Source: Serratia entomophila (GTDB taxonomy: Bacteria > Pseudomonadota > Gammaproteobacteria > Enterobacterales > Enterobacteriaceae). From it: a stretch of 64,000 nucleotides of DNA. This document shows, piece by piece, positions 32,889 through 41,490 of the stretch (its first letter is position 1; each line of letters begins with the position of its first letter). The notes under the pieces are model-generated. The model did no database searches. It saw only the letters and a program-made list of their open reading frames with translations, and was not told the DNA's origin. The stretch is from assembly GCF_021462285.1 (NCBI RefSeq), contig NZ_CP082787.1, positions 496,001 to 560,000 on the forward strand. Reading direction: 5' to 3'. A program made the translations under genes and the position numbers.

Positions 32889-33380
32889 ATGAAGACAACG
32901 CCCATTCTCACGTTCATCGCGGTCATGCTGAGCGGCGCATCGCTGCAGGCGGCGGAAAATATGAGTTTCCGGGGGACATTGCTGGAGCATCCGCCCTGTG
33001 AAATCAATGGGGGGCAGCCGATAGCGATTGATTTTGGCGATGTCGGCGTCAATAAGGTTGATGGCGAGAATTACGCACAGACGTTCCAGATAATATATGA
33101 CTGCAAGGGCACCAGTACCGACAAAATATTACGTTACGTCGGCAATGCCACCGCCTTTGATCCGGCGGCGGTGCAGAGCAATATTCCGGATTTTGGTATC
33201 CAACTCCGGCATACCTCTCTTCAAGGCGTAACCTCGCCGTTTGCCGTGGGGAGCACGTTGCCTATCCCCGCCTATGTGGGCTCATCGACATTTATCGCCA
33301 CGCCGGTAAAGAAGGCGAGTGCTGAGCTGCAGGACGGCGCCTTTACCGCGGGTGCGACGTTGCAACTTGAATACCCGTAA
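32889..33380 (+). CDS. Minor fimbrial subunit (paralogue of the preceding gene)
   Basis: 163 residues from the ATG at 32889 (AAGGAGGGG before it). Signal peptide ends at LQAAE. LLEHPPCEINGGQPIAIDFG, NKVDGENYAQTFQ, YDCKG and FTAGATLQLEYP parallel the upstream subunit closely. Both are probably tip or adaptor proteins linking adhesin to rod. Confidence 0.82.
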   Translation: MKTTPILTFIAVMLSGASLQAAENMSFRGTLLEHPPCEINGGQPIAIDFGDVGVNKVDGENYAQTFQIIYDCKGTSTDKILRYVGNATAFDPAAVQSNIPDFGIQLRHTSLQGVTSPFAVGSTLPIPAYVGSSTFIATPVKKASAELQDGAFTAGATLQLEYP

Positions 33381-33390
33381 AGGAGTGGAG

Positions 33391-33927
33391 ATGCGTATCA
33401 AAAATGTGACCTGCGCCCTGCTGTTGCTGGGAGTCAGCGCTCATGCGCCGGCCGCGGCGCCGCCGTCGGTGAATATTTCGTATACCGGTAACCTGGTGAC
33501 GGATCCCTGCACTATCTTGCCGGGGGATGAAGAAATCCAGCTGGATTTCGGTACGGTTATCGACAAATACCTGTACCTGAATAGCCGCACGCTGGGGCAG
33601 CCGTTTGAGATACGTCTGGCCGAGTGCGATCTGGAATTGGGCAAAACGGTAAAGGTCACCTTTACCGGCACGGAGAATACGGCGTTGCCGGGGCTACTGG
33701 CCATCGACGCGGCCAGCGAAGCAACGGGCATCGCGATAGGGCTGGAGACGCTGGAAGCGAAACCGCTGTGGCTCAATAAAGAGAGCGGCGACTATCCGCT
33801 GCAGGCGGGCAATAGCCGGATCGCGCTGAAGGCCTATGTGCGGGGAGAGCCGAAGGCGATAACGGACAAAACGATAGGGCGTGGGCCATTCAGCGCGGTG
33901 GCGACGTTCAACCTGGAATATGAGTAA
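33391..33927 (+). CDS. Minor fimbrial subunit (MrpG-like)
   Basis: 178 residues; the ATG at 33391 follows GGAGTGGAG. Signal peptide ends at PAAAP. Pilin features: ISYTGNLVTDPCTILPGDEE (Cys one), IRLAECDLELG (Cys two), VTFTGTENTALPG and a closing FSAVATFNLEYE. By order and domain it corresponds to MrpG, the subunit next to the adhesin. Confidence 0.82.
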   Translation: MRIKNVTCALLLLGVSAHAPAAAPPSVNISYTGNLVTDPCTILPGDEEIQLDFGTVIDKYLYLNSRTLGQPFEIRLAECDLELGKTVKVTFTGTENTALPGLLAIDAASEATGIAIGLETLEAKPLWLNKESGDYPLQAGNSRIALKAYVRGEPKAITDKTIGRGPFSAVATFNLEYE

Positions 33928-34162
33928 AGCAGCACTGCGGTGAGAGAGGATTGAACTTCATTTATTTGGAGACAGTTCAGGATAATAAAACAGGTTTTTT
34001 GCGGCACGGCGAATATGACAGCTCCGTTGCTAGCAGAAAATATTATAGGAACATCGTGGATCGGCTGTCGGCATTATTTAAAATCCGGCGGTCGGTTTTT
34101 TTCTCGATGATTTTCTCATTAAAACCGGGCATTAATGAATAAACCAGGTTACAGGAGTAATT

Positions 34163-34999
34163 ATGCGATACGCCCTCATTTTCTTGAGCGCTATGTGTAT
34201 CTGGCCAGCGTATGGCGAAACGCTAAAATGGCCGCGCCTTACCGATCCGAAAATAACATCATGTTCTAACAGTAGCGGCGGCTATTGTGATTCCAGTGTC
34301 AGCTATTCCCATTCGGGGACCGGCTTCGACTACGGAGAGCCCCAGATGTCAAAGCCGACGACCACGGCGACCTCGATCAGAGCCTATGGCGTACACTGTG
34401 ATTACGGGAGTTCTGTACCTGGATATGAAAAACCGTTTTCCGGCTGTGTTTGGAGAACTGATACTGGCTCACATAACCCGACATTAACCGGGAAATGCCA
34501 AACCATTGCGGGCGGCAGCTGGGCGCTTACCCAGGACAGCACCTGCGCGACCAGCACGACCTGGACTGGGCACACTGGGGCAGGGCCGGGGGGCGAATGC
34601 GTCATGTTTGGCTATATGTCCGGGTCGAGCCTGTATACCCCGTACGGCGTGATAAGCGCGTTGAGCGCAGCGAATGGCGGGGACCGATTCTGCCAAAAGC
34701 CGTTGCCGCCCGGTGTAACCTGCGATATCGAATTGCCGAGCCCGCTGCTGGACCATGGGGTGATGGTGCCGACGGCGCGCAGCGTTCGCAAGATCAATGG
34801 CACTGTCGAATGTGGCACCAAGCCGAAAATCAGTTTCGTTGGTGGGGATGAGCTCAATCTCGCCGTGGGCATACGCACCAAATTAACGGCACAGCTGACC
34901 AATGGCACCCAGCTGGAGATAAGTTCCGATCTCACGACAACGAACGCCGCCGCCGGAGATCATCGCGCCTCTACGGTCCTGGTTGTTTCCCCTTGGTGA
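34163..34999 (+). CDS. Fimbrial tip adhesin (MrpH-like)
   Basis: 278 residues, ATG at 34163 after CAGGAG. Signal peptide cleaved after AYG (about residue 18). Two domains are visible: an N-terminal Cys-rich, Ser/Thr/Gly-rich receptor domain (about 19-190, with at least eight Cys) and a C-terminal pilin-like domain from GVTCDIELPSPLLDHGVMVP onwards. This two-domain form and the terminal position identify the adhesin. MrpH of Proteus binds with a His-coordinated zinc; several His are present here (HSGTG, VHCDYG, HNPTL, TGHTG), but I cannot assign the site. Composition is more AT-rich than the preceding subunits, suggesting separate exchange. Confidence 0.8.
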   Translation: MRYALIFLSAMCIWPAYGETLKWPRLTDPKITSCSNSSGGYCDSSVSYSHSGTGFDYGEPQMSKPTTTATSIRAYGVHCDYGSSVPGYEKPFSGCVWRTDTGSHNPTLTGKCQTIAGGSWALTQDSTCATSTTWTGHTGAGPGGECVMFGYMSGSSLYTPYGVISALSAANGGDRFCQKPLPPGVTCDIELPSPLLDHGVMVPTARSVRKINGTVECGTKPKISFVGGDELNLAVGIRTKLTAQLTNGTQLEISSDLTTTNAAAGDHRASTVLVVSPW

Positions 35000-35278
35000 T
35001 GTATTTAAGTTATTTATTCATTGTTTTCTTAGCGTCGATGCGGCTCACCCGATCACGATTGAATGAGATGAATATATTTCAGTTATTGTAACCGTGATTT
35101 TTAATCATATTAATCGGGTTGATTAAGTAGGCTATTTTTATTCGTCAGTTATGAGTGCGAACCCCTATTGGGCATCGGCATGACGAAGGGTATGCCACGT
35201 TAGTGGTGCCTGCTATCGCGCAGGTCAATATCGTCGTGGAAATTAGCCGCGAAAAATAAGGTCTCTAGAGGAATTGAA
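35000..35278 (+). other. Intergenic region after the adhesin gene
   Basis: 279 bp without a gene, AT-rich in the first half. No clear terminator or operator was recognised. It probably contains the promoter of the LuxR-lipoprotein-FKBP set, with AGAGGA just before the LuxR start. Confidence 0.35.
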
Positions 35279-35893
35279 ATGAATCACCGTTTTATTGTCG
35301 CGATTCAGGACAACAACCGTTTTTTTGCTCAGGGGGTAGAACACCTCTTGCGCGACTATTTTACGCGGCACGGTAGGGAGGTGCAGTTCGTGAGGGCGCC
35401 TTATAGCGAAATAGTTGACTTGCTGATCCTGACCGAATCGGGAAGGGGAGCATTGCCGCCCTGTCGTCTGATGGATGTTCCCTGGCGTGATGGGCAGACG
35501 GCGATCATCACCATCAGGGAGCCGCAGCACCGGCCAGGGATTTCCATGTCTCCGTGTCGTAGTCGCAGGGGGGTTATCGGCCGGCGGGACAAGATATCCA
35601 CAGTGACCCACCTGATAGATCGGGCGCTGGAGTGGCGGGCCGATGGGGCATTCTTTCAAGCCAGGTGCGAACGCTGCACCCGAACGCTCACCCCCCGAGA
35701 GTTTGAGGTGCTGCGCTGCATACACTATGAGCTCGAGCCGGCCCGGGTCTGCCGGCTCCTGCACTTAAGCCCAAAGACGCTCAGCAGCCATAAACGCACG
35801 GCCATGCGCAAGCTGGGATTTCAACGTAACCATGAGCTGTATCGATGGCTGCGCCAAGGCGGCCTGGATTTTGAAAAGAGAGTGAAATCGTGA
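35279..35893 (+). CDS. LuxR-type regulator with degenerate receiver, linked to the fimbrial operon
   Basis: 204 residues. C-terminal LuxR helix-turn-helix at about 138-195: TRTLTPREFEVLRCIHYELE, VCRLLHLSPKTLSSHKRTAM and RKLGF. The N-terminal ~120 residues start like a receiver (FIVAIQDNNRFFAQGVEHLL) but lack an evident phospho-acceptor Asp in the expected place, so it is probably not controlled by phosphorylation. AGAGGA precedes the ATG. Its stop overlaps the lipoprotein start (GTGA). This suggests a second control layer for the fimbriae or for the lipoprotein/FKBP module. Confidence 0.8.
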   Translation: MNHRFIVAIQDNNRFFAQGVEHLLRDYFTRHGREVQFVRAPYSEIVDLLILTESGRGALPPCRLMDVPWRDGQTAIITIREPQHRPGISMSPCRSRRGVIGRRDKISTVTHLIDRALEWRADGAFFQARCERCTRTLTPREFEVLRCIHYELEPARVCRLLHLSPKTLSSHKRTAMRKLGFQRNHELYRWLRQGGLDFEKRVKS

Positions 35894-36312
35894 ACAGAAG
35901 CCTGAGTCCAACACGTTCTATCCTGATGCTGCTGGCAAGCGTCGTCCTGCTGAGCGGCTGCGCCAAAGGCAAGCCGTCCCCCGCAGTGACCCAAAGCGCC
36001 GCGGCCGACGAGGTGGTTCAAGCAGAGACGGATCAAACCAAAGCGCAGCGTGAGGCAGACAGACTGACGCAGTGTCAAAAGGAGCTCGAGGCGCTCGAGG
36101 GTATCGACCCGGAACGGCAAAAAACGCTGCGCCAGGAATTTGACCGGCTTATGAGCGGGGCGGCGCAGTACGCCGGGTTGCGAACGCGGGTCAACTCGGA
36201 GACGCAGGATACGGTGGATGCGCTGTACCGTTACAAGGTTAATCGCATGTGCGCCAACATTACGCAGGCCATGCTGAACGGGCTGGCTGAGCGCGGGGAG
36301 CGGCTGAAATGA
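35890..36312 (+). CDS. Small lipoprotein of the fimbria-linked module
   Basis: 140 residues with a GTG start overlapping the LuxR stop. The signal peptide has a lipobox LLSGC (Cys24), so it is lipid-anchored; residue +2 is Ala, which favours the outer membrane. The mature part is helical, with charged coiled-coil character (AEDQTK-like heptads, QKELEALEGIDPERQKTLRQ) and two further Cys. The family is not recognised. Its stop overlaps the FKBP start by 4 bp, so both are made together. Confidence 0.72.
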   Translation: MNRSLSPTRSILMLLASVVLLSGCAKGKPSPAVTQSAAADEVVQAETDQTKAQREADRLTQCQKELEALEGIDPERQKTLRQEFDRLMSGAAQYAGLRTRVNSETQDTVDALYRYKVNRMCANITQAMLNGLAERGERLK

Positions 36313-37625
36313 TCCCTGTGCACAATGGGCTCCGTCTGCGCCGGCTGGCGGCTGCATTGGCACTGATCTGTCTGCCGGGTGGCGCGGTGCGTGCGGAGGA
36401 TGGCGTGCCGGCGTTGCTGCAGTTTGCCGAACAGTACCGCAGCAGCCAGCAGCCGGCGGCGCCCGCGAATCAGCCGGCGGCAGCGCAGAGCAATGCGCCG
36501 GCGGCGAGTGATAAGGGTTGGCGCAGCACGCTTAAGCAACGCGAGGAGCAGCTCGGTCAACTGAAGGGCGCGCTTCGCGAGCAGGATAAACAGTTGGCGG
36601 CATTGCGCCAGGCGCTCGCTGTAGCGGAAAAAAACGCGCGCCCGGAATCAACGCCGGGCGTCAAACCGGCCGATTTTGTTCCGTTGCGCCAATGGGTCAG
36701 TCAGTTGAGTACGGCGGTGCGGGGGACTCCGGATGCTCAGCGAAGCGCCGAGCTTATCACGCAGGCTCGCCAGCAGATGGCGCACAGCCAACAAGCATTG
36801 GCCGCCAGTCAGCAGCAGTTGGGGGCATTGAAAATGCGCCTGGATGATATGAAAACGCAGTTGCAGCAGAATAGCGCTCGTGAGCAGCAGGCGCTGGCGC
36901 GCGAGGCGGAACAGGATCGGCAGGTGCTTCAGCTGCAGGACGATATAAAAGGGCTGCGCGAACGGGCGAAATGGCTGGTTAAGCCAGAGGAGCTGGCCAA
37001 ACCCGAGAGGCGCCAGGCCTATGCCGCCGGCAGTGCGCTTGGGCGCGACATCATCGAGATGCTGACTGAGCGCCAGATGTGGGGGATAACTGCCGATCGC
37101 CAGACCGTGCTGGCCGGTGTGATCGACGCCTTTTCCGGGCAGTATCAGTTGACCACCGATGTGTTGTCCAGAGCGTTGACGGAGTCGGAGACCGCCGTCG
37201 ATCGCGCAAGAAGCGCGTTTGGCGAGACTCAGCGGCAAAAGAACGATGCCTTCATCAACGCGTTCAAAAAGGAAAAAGGCGTCATCCAGGCGCCATCCGG
37301 CTTTTGGTATCGGGTGGATTATGCCGGTGATGCAGCGCTTGCCGACGATGCCGTCGTCGATGTGGTGGTCAGGGAGTCTTTGACCGATGGCACGGTGATC
37401 CAGGACATGGATTTGACGGGGAAGGTGCTGTCGCAGCCGTTGACGGATTTCCCGCCGCTGTTCCGCGAGGCGATTGGCCTGCTGAAAAACCATGGCTCGC
37501 TGACGATGGTCGTGCCGCCGGCGTTGGCGTATGGCGAGGCAGGCTATCCGCCCAAGGTGCCGGCGAATGCCACCATGGTATATGAGTTGCGCATCGACAA
37601 CAGCCGGCCTGCAGATAAGCGATGA
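36309..37625 (+). CDS. Periplasmic coiled-coil FKBP-type peptidyl-prolyl isomerase
   Basis: 438 residues. Signal peptide cleaved after GAVRA (about residue 29). A long coiled coil follows (about 75-220; KQREEQLGQLKGALREQDKQ, then repeated Gln/Ala heptads), then an FkpA-type dimerisation region (YAAGSALGRDIIEML, about 237-250) and a C-terminal FKBP domain (about 330-432; DGTVIQDMDLTGKVLSQPL, VVPPALAYGEAGYP, PANATMVYELRIDN). FkpA-like proteins fold exported proteins; the extra coiled coil is unusual. It probably assists fimbrial assembly together with the lipoprotein. Confidence 0.82.
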   Translation: MIPVHNGLRLRRLAAALALICLPGGAVRAEDGVPALLQFAEQYRSSQQPAAPANQPAAAQSNAPAASDKGWRSTLKQREEQLGQLKGALREQDKQLAALRQALAVAEKNARPESTPGVKPADFVPLRQWVSQLSTAVRGTPDAQRSAELITQARQQMAHSQQALAASQQQLGALKMRLDDMKTQLQQNSAREQQALAREAEQDRQVLQLQDDIKGLRERAKWLVKPEELAKPERRQAYAAGSALGRDIIEMLTERQMWGITADRQTVLAGVIDAFSGQYQLTTDVLSRALTESETAVDRARSAFGETQRQKNDAFINAFKKEKGVIQAPSGFWYRVDYAGDAALADDAVVDVVVRESLTDGTVIQDMDLTGKVLSQPLTDFPPLFREAIGLLKNHGSLTMVVPPALAYGEAGYPPKVPANATMVYELRIDNSRPADKR

Positions 37626-38005
37626 GCTTGGGATAACAAGGAGATTGGCAAGGAGAGCGCCCAGGTGATGCCGGTTGCGCGATGCGCCGGCCTTGCTCGG
37701 GTATGGCACCAGGGGTGAGAGCGGCGGCGGTTCGACGGGCGTCAGCCGCCGCCCGTAATCATTGCCGTCATTTCTGTCACTATTATCACATAGGCGCCTC
37801 GCTGGCCTGTTCCCCGGTAGGCCGGCTCCGCGATTATTCCGATAAAAACTATCGCCAATTAATGAGTTATATCTCCGCGTTCACCACCCGGCATTGAAAA
37901 AATTCTCGCAAAAACTCCACACTGTGAAAATAAGATCACAAAAGCGTAACGAAAGGTAAACAAACGCCTCCTATATTGGCTGCTTTGCTTTTGCAAGGGG
38001 GCGCC
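37626..38005 (+). promoter_or_regulatory. Control region of the exbD-tonB operon
   Basis: 380 bp without a gene. A GGCGGCGG/CCGCCGCC hairpin (37723-37753) near the end of the FKBP transcript may terminate it. From 37775 the sequence is the right copy of the duplicated exbD leader, with a dyad CGATA-AAAAC-TATCG at 37840-37854 that is kept in both copies and is a candidate operator. A TATATT hexamer near 37972 could be a -10. I found no clear Fur box. Confidence 0.5.
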
Positions 38006-38038
38006 ATGCGCAACTGGAACGAACCGAAGAAGAACAAA
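37775..38038 (+). repeat. Right copy of the exbD 5' region (direct repeat with 25045-25341)
   Basis: Intact copy, ending inside the exbD gene. A further 40 bp of similarity to the left copy lie at 38182-38222, on the far side of the 153 bp missing from the left copy. Confidence 0.9.
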
Positions 38039-38413
38039 GCGCACATCGAGCTGATCCCGATGATCGACGTGATGATGTTTTTGCTGGTGTTTTTTGTCTT
38101 GATCAGCCTGAACGTCATTCCTGCTCTGGGGCTGAAAACCCAGCTGCCGTCCGCCGGCAGCGCGCAGCAGCTTAAGCCGCAGAAGAAGGCCATCATCACC
38201 CTGGGCGCCGATGAGCAGCTGCAGCTGGACGGCCAGCCGATCGCGCTTGACGCGCTGGTCAGCACGCTGAAGCAGCAACAGCAGCAAAATCAGACCACCA
38301 CCATTATCGTCAACAGCGACAAGGGCGTGGCGGTTGAGCGGCTGGTGGCGGTGATGGACAACCTGCGTCAGGGCGGTTTCTTCTCCGTCTCTATCGCCAC
38401 CCGGAAGCTGTGA
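38006..38413 (+). CDS. exbD: ExbD-type energiser of a dedicated TonB system
   Basis: 135 residues. Short cytoplasmic N-terminus, one transmembrane helix (about 20-42: PMIDVMMFLLVFFVLISLNV, with the essential Asp in MIDVM), and a periplasmic domain ending QGGFFSVSIATRKL, typical of ExbD/TolR. The start is the ATG at 38006; codons before it belong to the leader. First gene of the operon exbD-tonB-receptor-exbB-pld; tonB begins 1 bp after its stop. An unusual order, as exbB is normally next to exbD. Confidence 0.9.
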   Translation: MRNWNEPKKNKAHIELIPMIDVMMFLLVFFVLISLNVIPALGLKTQLPSAGSAQQLKPQKKAIITLGADEQLQLDGQPIALDALVSTLKQQQQQNQTTTIIVNSDKGVAVERLVAVMDNLRQGGFFSVSIATRKL

Positions 38414-38414
38414 C

Positions 38415-39146
38415 ATGTATCTGCTCTATCGTTCACGTCACCTCTTCAGCTGGCTGCCGGCCCTGATCGTCGCCGGCTTTTTGCTGTTCGCCAGCCAGCA
38501 GGCGGCGCTGAAAATCCAGCCGCACTATGATGAAACCACCATGGAGCTGGCGTTGGTCGAGCCTGAACCTGCGCCGGCGCCGGAAACGCCGCCGGAGCCG
38601 CAGCCCGAGCCGCCGCCGCCGGAGCCTGAACCTGTCCCTGAACCGATCGTGCCGGCCCCGGAGCCGATCGTCGAGGCCAAGCCGGTGCCAAAACCGCAGC
38701 CGAAGCCGAAGCCAAAACCGGTAAAGGAGAAGACCAAACCGGTGGAGAAAGCGAAACCGGCGCCGGTGCAGCCCGCGCCGCGCGCTTTGGTCAGCAAGCC
38801 GGCGGCACAGCCCGCCCCGGCCGCGCCGAAGGTTAACGCCCAGGCGATCGAAAACGGCTATCTGCAGGCGCTGCGCCGCGAACTGGAACAAACCAAACGC
38901 TACCCCAGCGGGCGCCAGGCTTCGCTGGAACGGCCGCAGGGCAACGTCGAGGTGTGGCTGGAGGTCGACCGCAGCGGCCGGGTGTTGTCTTCCGGCATCG
39001 CCAGCAAGGCCGCCAACATGCTGCTGAACCGCGCCGCGATGAGCAGCCTGCAAAGCATCAGCCAGGTTAAGGCGTTCCCCAGCGAGGCCTTCGCCGGGCA
39101 AACAACCAAAAGATTTACGGCAACATTCAATTATCAGGCGCCTTAG
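38415..39146 (+). CDS. tonB: TonB-type energy transducer
   Basis: 243 residues: an N-terminal transmembrane anchor (about 13-30), a long Pro/Glu then Pro/Lys spacer (about 45-135), and a C-terminal domain of about 90 residues (YLQALRRELEQTKRYPSGRQ, RPQGNVEVWLEVDRSGRVLS, then FNYQAP). RYPSGRQ-GxVEVWLEVDRSG is the TonB fold signature. It would span the periplasm and deliver proton-motive force to the receptor encoded next. It is a second TonB apart from the housekeeping one (not in the window). Confidence 0.92.
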   Translation: MYLLYRSRHLFSWLPALIVAGFLLFASQQAALKIQPHYDETTMELALVEPEPAPAPETPPEPQPEPPPPEPEPVPEPIVPAPEPIVEAKPVPKPQPKPKPKPVKEKTKPVEKAKPAPVQPAPRALVSKPAAQPAPAAPKVNAQAIENGYLQALRRELEQTKRYPSGRQASLERPQGNVEVWLEVDRSGRVLSSGIASKAANMLLNRAAMSSLQSISQVKAFPSEAFAGQTTKRFTATFNYQAP

Positions 39147-39185
39147 CGCCAGGGTTAATCGTTTGATTTTTATGGGATGCACACA

Positions 39186-41429
39186 ATGAAATCTTTTAAT
39201 CGATCTGGGATTTATCTGGCGGTGATGTCGGCCATATTACCGGGCGCGGCGCTGGCGGCGGAAGGCACCGACGTCGGCACCATCAGCGTCAAGGGGCAGT
39301 CGCTCGGCGGCGGCATGATGGTGCAGGACGACAGCGCCAAGGCGCGATCCACCGTTACCAAAGAGGCGATGGACAAGATGCCGGCGGCGGCCAACGCCAT
39401 CGACAAGCTGAAGTACACGCCGGGCCTGAACGTCAACAGCAACGACGCCAGCGGCCTGAGCGGCGTCGACTACACCATGCGCGGCATGAACTCGGATCAG
39501 ATCGGCCTGTCGATGGACGGCATCCCGATCAACGACTCCGGCAACTACGCGGTGTATCCGAACCTGCTGGGCGACTCGGAAAACCTGGAGGAGGTGTTCG
39601 TCACCCAGGGCTCCTCCGAGGCGGACGGCCCGCACATCGGCTCCAGCGGCGGCAACATCGGGCTGGTGACGCGCCGGCCGGCGAAAGACTTCGGCGGCTT
39701 CCTCAAGCAGACGCTGGGCAGCAACAACCTGAGCAAAACCTTCGCCCGTCTGGATACCGGCGAATACAACGGCTTCAGCAACTGGCTCTCTTATTCGCAC
39801 ACCGAGGCCAAAAAGTGGCGCGGCGAGGGCCGCCTGTACTCCGACAAGTTCGAGATGAACTCGCTGTACGAAGACGGCAACGGCAACAGCAGCAATCTGA
39901 TCATGAAGTACAACCGCCAGGACAACACCAACTACAACACCCTGAGCAAGGCGCAGTTTCAAAACGACGGCCGCGACACCGACTACGCCACCACGCCGGA
40001 ATACAACAGCAAGGGGCAGTTGAACAAATACTACAAAATCGAGCGCAACCCGTTCGAGACCTTCACCCTGTCGTTCAGCCAGAAGCTGCAGCTGCGCGAC
40101 AACCTGTCGCTGACCCTGCAGCCTTATTACTACTGGGGCAACGGCGGCAGCTTCACCGGCCAGACCGCTTCGGTGCTGTCCAGCACCTCCAGCAAGGCCG
40201 GGCAGTACGATCTCAGCAACCTGAAATCCAACACCTATTACCGCCCGTCGTGGACCCAGACCTGGCGCCCGGGCATCACCACCAAGCTGAAGTGGGACAT
40301 CAACGACCAGCACAGCCTGGATATCGGCTACTGGTATGAGCGCGCGCGCCAGCTGCAGACCCAGCCGTTCATCAGCATCAAGGACGACGGCAACCCGGCG
40401 CAGATCTCCGGCAAGCCGGGCGGTTCCGATCAGGTGAAAGACGCCAACGGCAACACCGTTCAAGGGCGCAACCAGTACACCATCACCCCGGCGCAGAAGG
40501 TGTGGCTGCAGGACACCTGGTACGCCACGCCGGACTGGACCTTCGTCGGCGGGCTGGCCTATCAGTACGTCGAGCGTAAAGGGGATAACCGCGGCAGCCT
40601 GACCAACCGGCCGGAAAAACGCGACGCCAAATATCACGAATTCCTGCCGAACTTCAGCGCCAGCTACAAGCTGAACCAGCAAAATCAGCTGTTCTACAAC
40701 CTGACGCGCAACATGCGCACCCCGCCAAACTACGTGCTGTATAACGTCGGCGATTCGATCAGCACCAAGCCGGAGCTGAGCTGGAACCACGAGCTGGGCT
40801 GGCGCTTCCAGCAGGAAGACATGCTGCTGAGCGCCACGCTGTTCTACATGCGTTACAGCGATCGGCAGATCTCCACCACCAACTCGTCCGGCGATTTCGA
40901 GATGATGAACATCGGCAACGTGGAGAACAAAGGCCTGGAGCTGGAGTGGAGCGGCCAGCTGCCGCACAACTTCAATTACTACACCTCTTATACCTACACC
41001 CAGTCGAAGCAGAAGAGCGATATCGTCAGCAACGGCGGCCTGCCGCTGCCGACCTCCGGCAAGGAAGTGCCGAACGTGCCGAAAAATCTGCTGAACATGA
41101 CGCTGGGCTATGACGACGGCCTGTACTACGGCAGCGTCAGCGGCAAATACGTCAGTGCGTTCTACGGCGATCTGACCAACGACGAGAAGATCGGCGGCCG
41201 TACGGTGTTCGATCTGGCGGCGGGGGTGCATCTGCCGGTAGACAAAAAGATCGTCAAAAGCGCGGCGCTGCGTTTCGGCATCAGCAACCTGTTTGACAAG
41301 GAATACCTGACCTCGGTGCGCACCACCACCTTCAACGCGGTGCCATACGGCGGCGTGAAGGCCAGCACGCCGTATTACAACGTCGGGGAAGAACGTACCT
41401 TCAGCGTCTCGCTGGAAGCCACCTTTTAA
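39186..41429 (+). CDS. TonB-dependent outer-membrane receptor
   Basis: 747 residues from the ATG at 39186 (GGGATG nine bases before). Signal peptide ends at GAALAA (about 22). A possible TonB box GTISVKG follows. The plug (about 45-170) has TVTKEAMDKMPAAANAIDKL, TMRGMNSDQIGLSMDGIPIN and VTQGSSEADGPHIGSSGG; the 22-strand barrel ends FSVSLEATF with terminal Phe. It resembles FecA-like/siderophore-type receptors in architecture, but I recognise no substrate. Being encoded with its own TonB/ExbBD and a phospholipase D it probably takes up an unusual ligand. Confidence 0.92.
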   Translation: MKSFNRSGIYLAVMSAILPGAALAAEGTDVGTISVKGQSLGGGMMVQDDSAKARSTVTKEAMDKMPAAANAIDKLKYTPGLNVNSNDASGLSGVDYTMRGMNSDQIGLSMDGIPINDSGNYAVYPNLLGDSENLEEVFVTQGSSEADGPHIGSSGGNIGLVTRRPAKDFGGFLKQTLGSNNLSKTFARLDTGEYNGFSNWLSYSHTEAKKWRGEGRLYSDKFEMNSLYEDGNGNSSNLIMKYNRQDNTNYNTLSKAQFQNDGRDTDYATTPEYNSKGQLNKYYKIERNPFETFTLSFSQKLQLRDNLSLTLQPYYYWGNGGSFTGQTASVLSSTSSKAGQYDLSNLKSNTYYRPSWTQTWRPGITTKLKWDINDQHSLDIGYWYERARQLQTQPFISIKDDGNPAQISGKPGGSDQVKDANGNTVQGRNQYTITPAQKVWLQDTWYATPDWTFVGGLAYQYVERKGDNRGSLTNRPEKRDAKYHEFLPNFSASYKLNQQNQLFYNLTRNMRTPPNYVLYNVGDSISTKPELSWNHELGWRFQQEDMLLSATLFYMRYSDRQISTTNSSGDFEMMNIGNVENKGLELEWSGQLPHNFNYYTSYTYTQSKQKSDIVSNGGLPLPTSGKEVPNVPKNLLNMTLGYDDGLYYGSVSGKYVSAFYGDLTNDEKIGGRTVFDLAAGVHLPVDKKIVKSAALRFGISNLFDKEYLTSVRTTTFNAVPYGGVKASTPYYNVGEERTFSVSLEATF

Positions 41430-41437
41430 CTGAATAC

Positions 41438-41475
41438 CCCGTCGTCTTTCAGGCTGCGGCCTGCAAGACGACGGG
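41438..41475 (+). other. Long hairpin between receptor and exbB genes
   Basis: CCCGTCGTCTT (41438-41448) pairs with AAGACGACGGG (41465-41475), with an inner CAGG/CCTG stem. No T-run follows. It probably separates high receptor expression from lower exbB-pld expression by RNA processing or attenuation. Confidence 0.75.
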
Positions 41476-41490
41476 CAAGAGGGCCATTGA

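Noticed and set aside
33951..34142. A possible 63-codon gene between the MrpG-like and adhesin genes
   Set aside because: TTG start, no recognisable signal peptide or pilin features, AT-rich noncoding-like composition; kept as intergenic.
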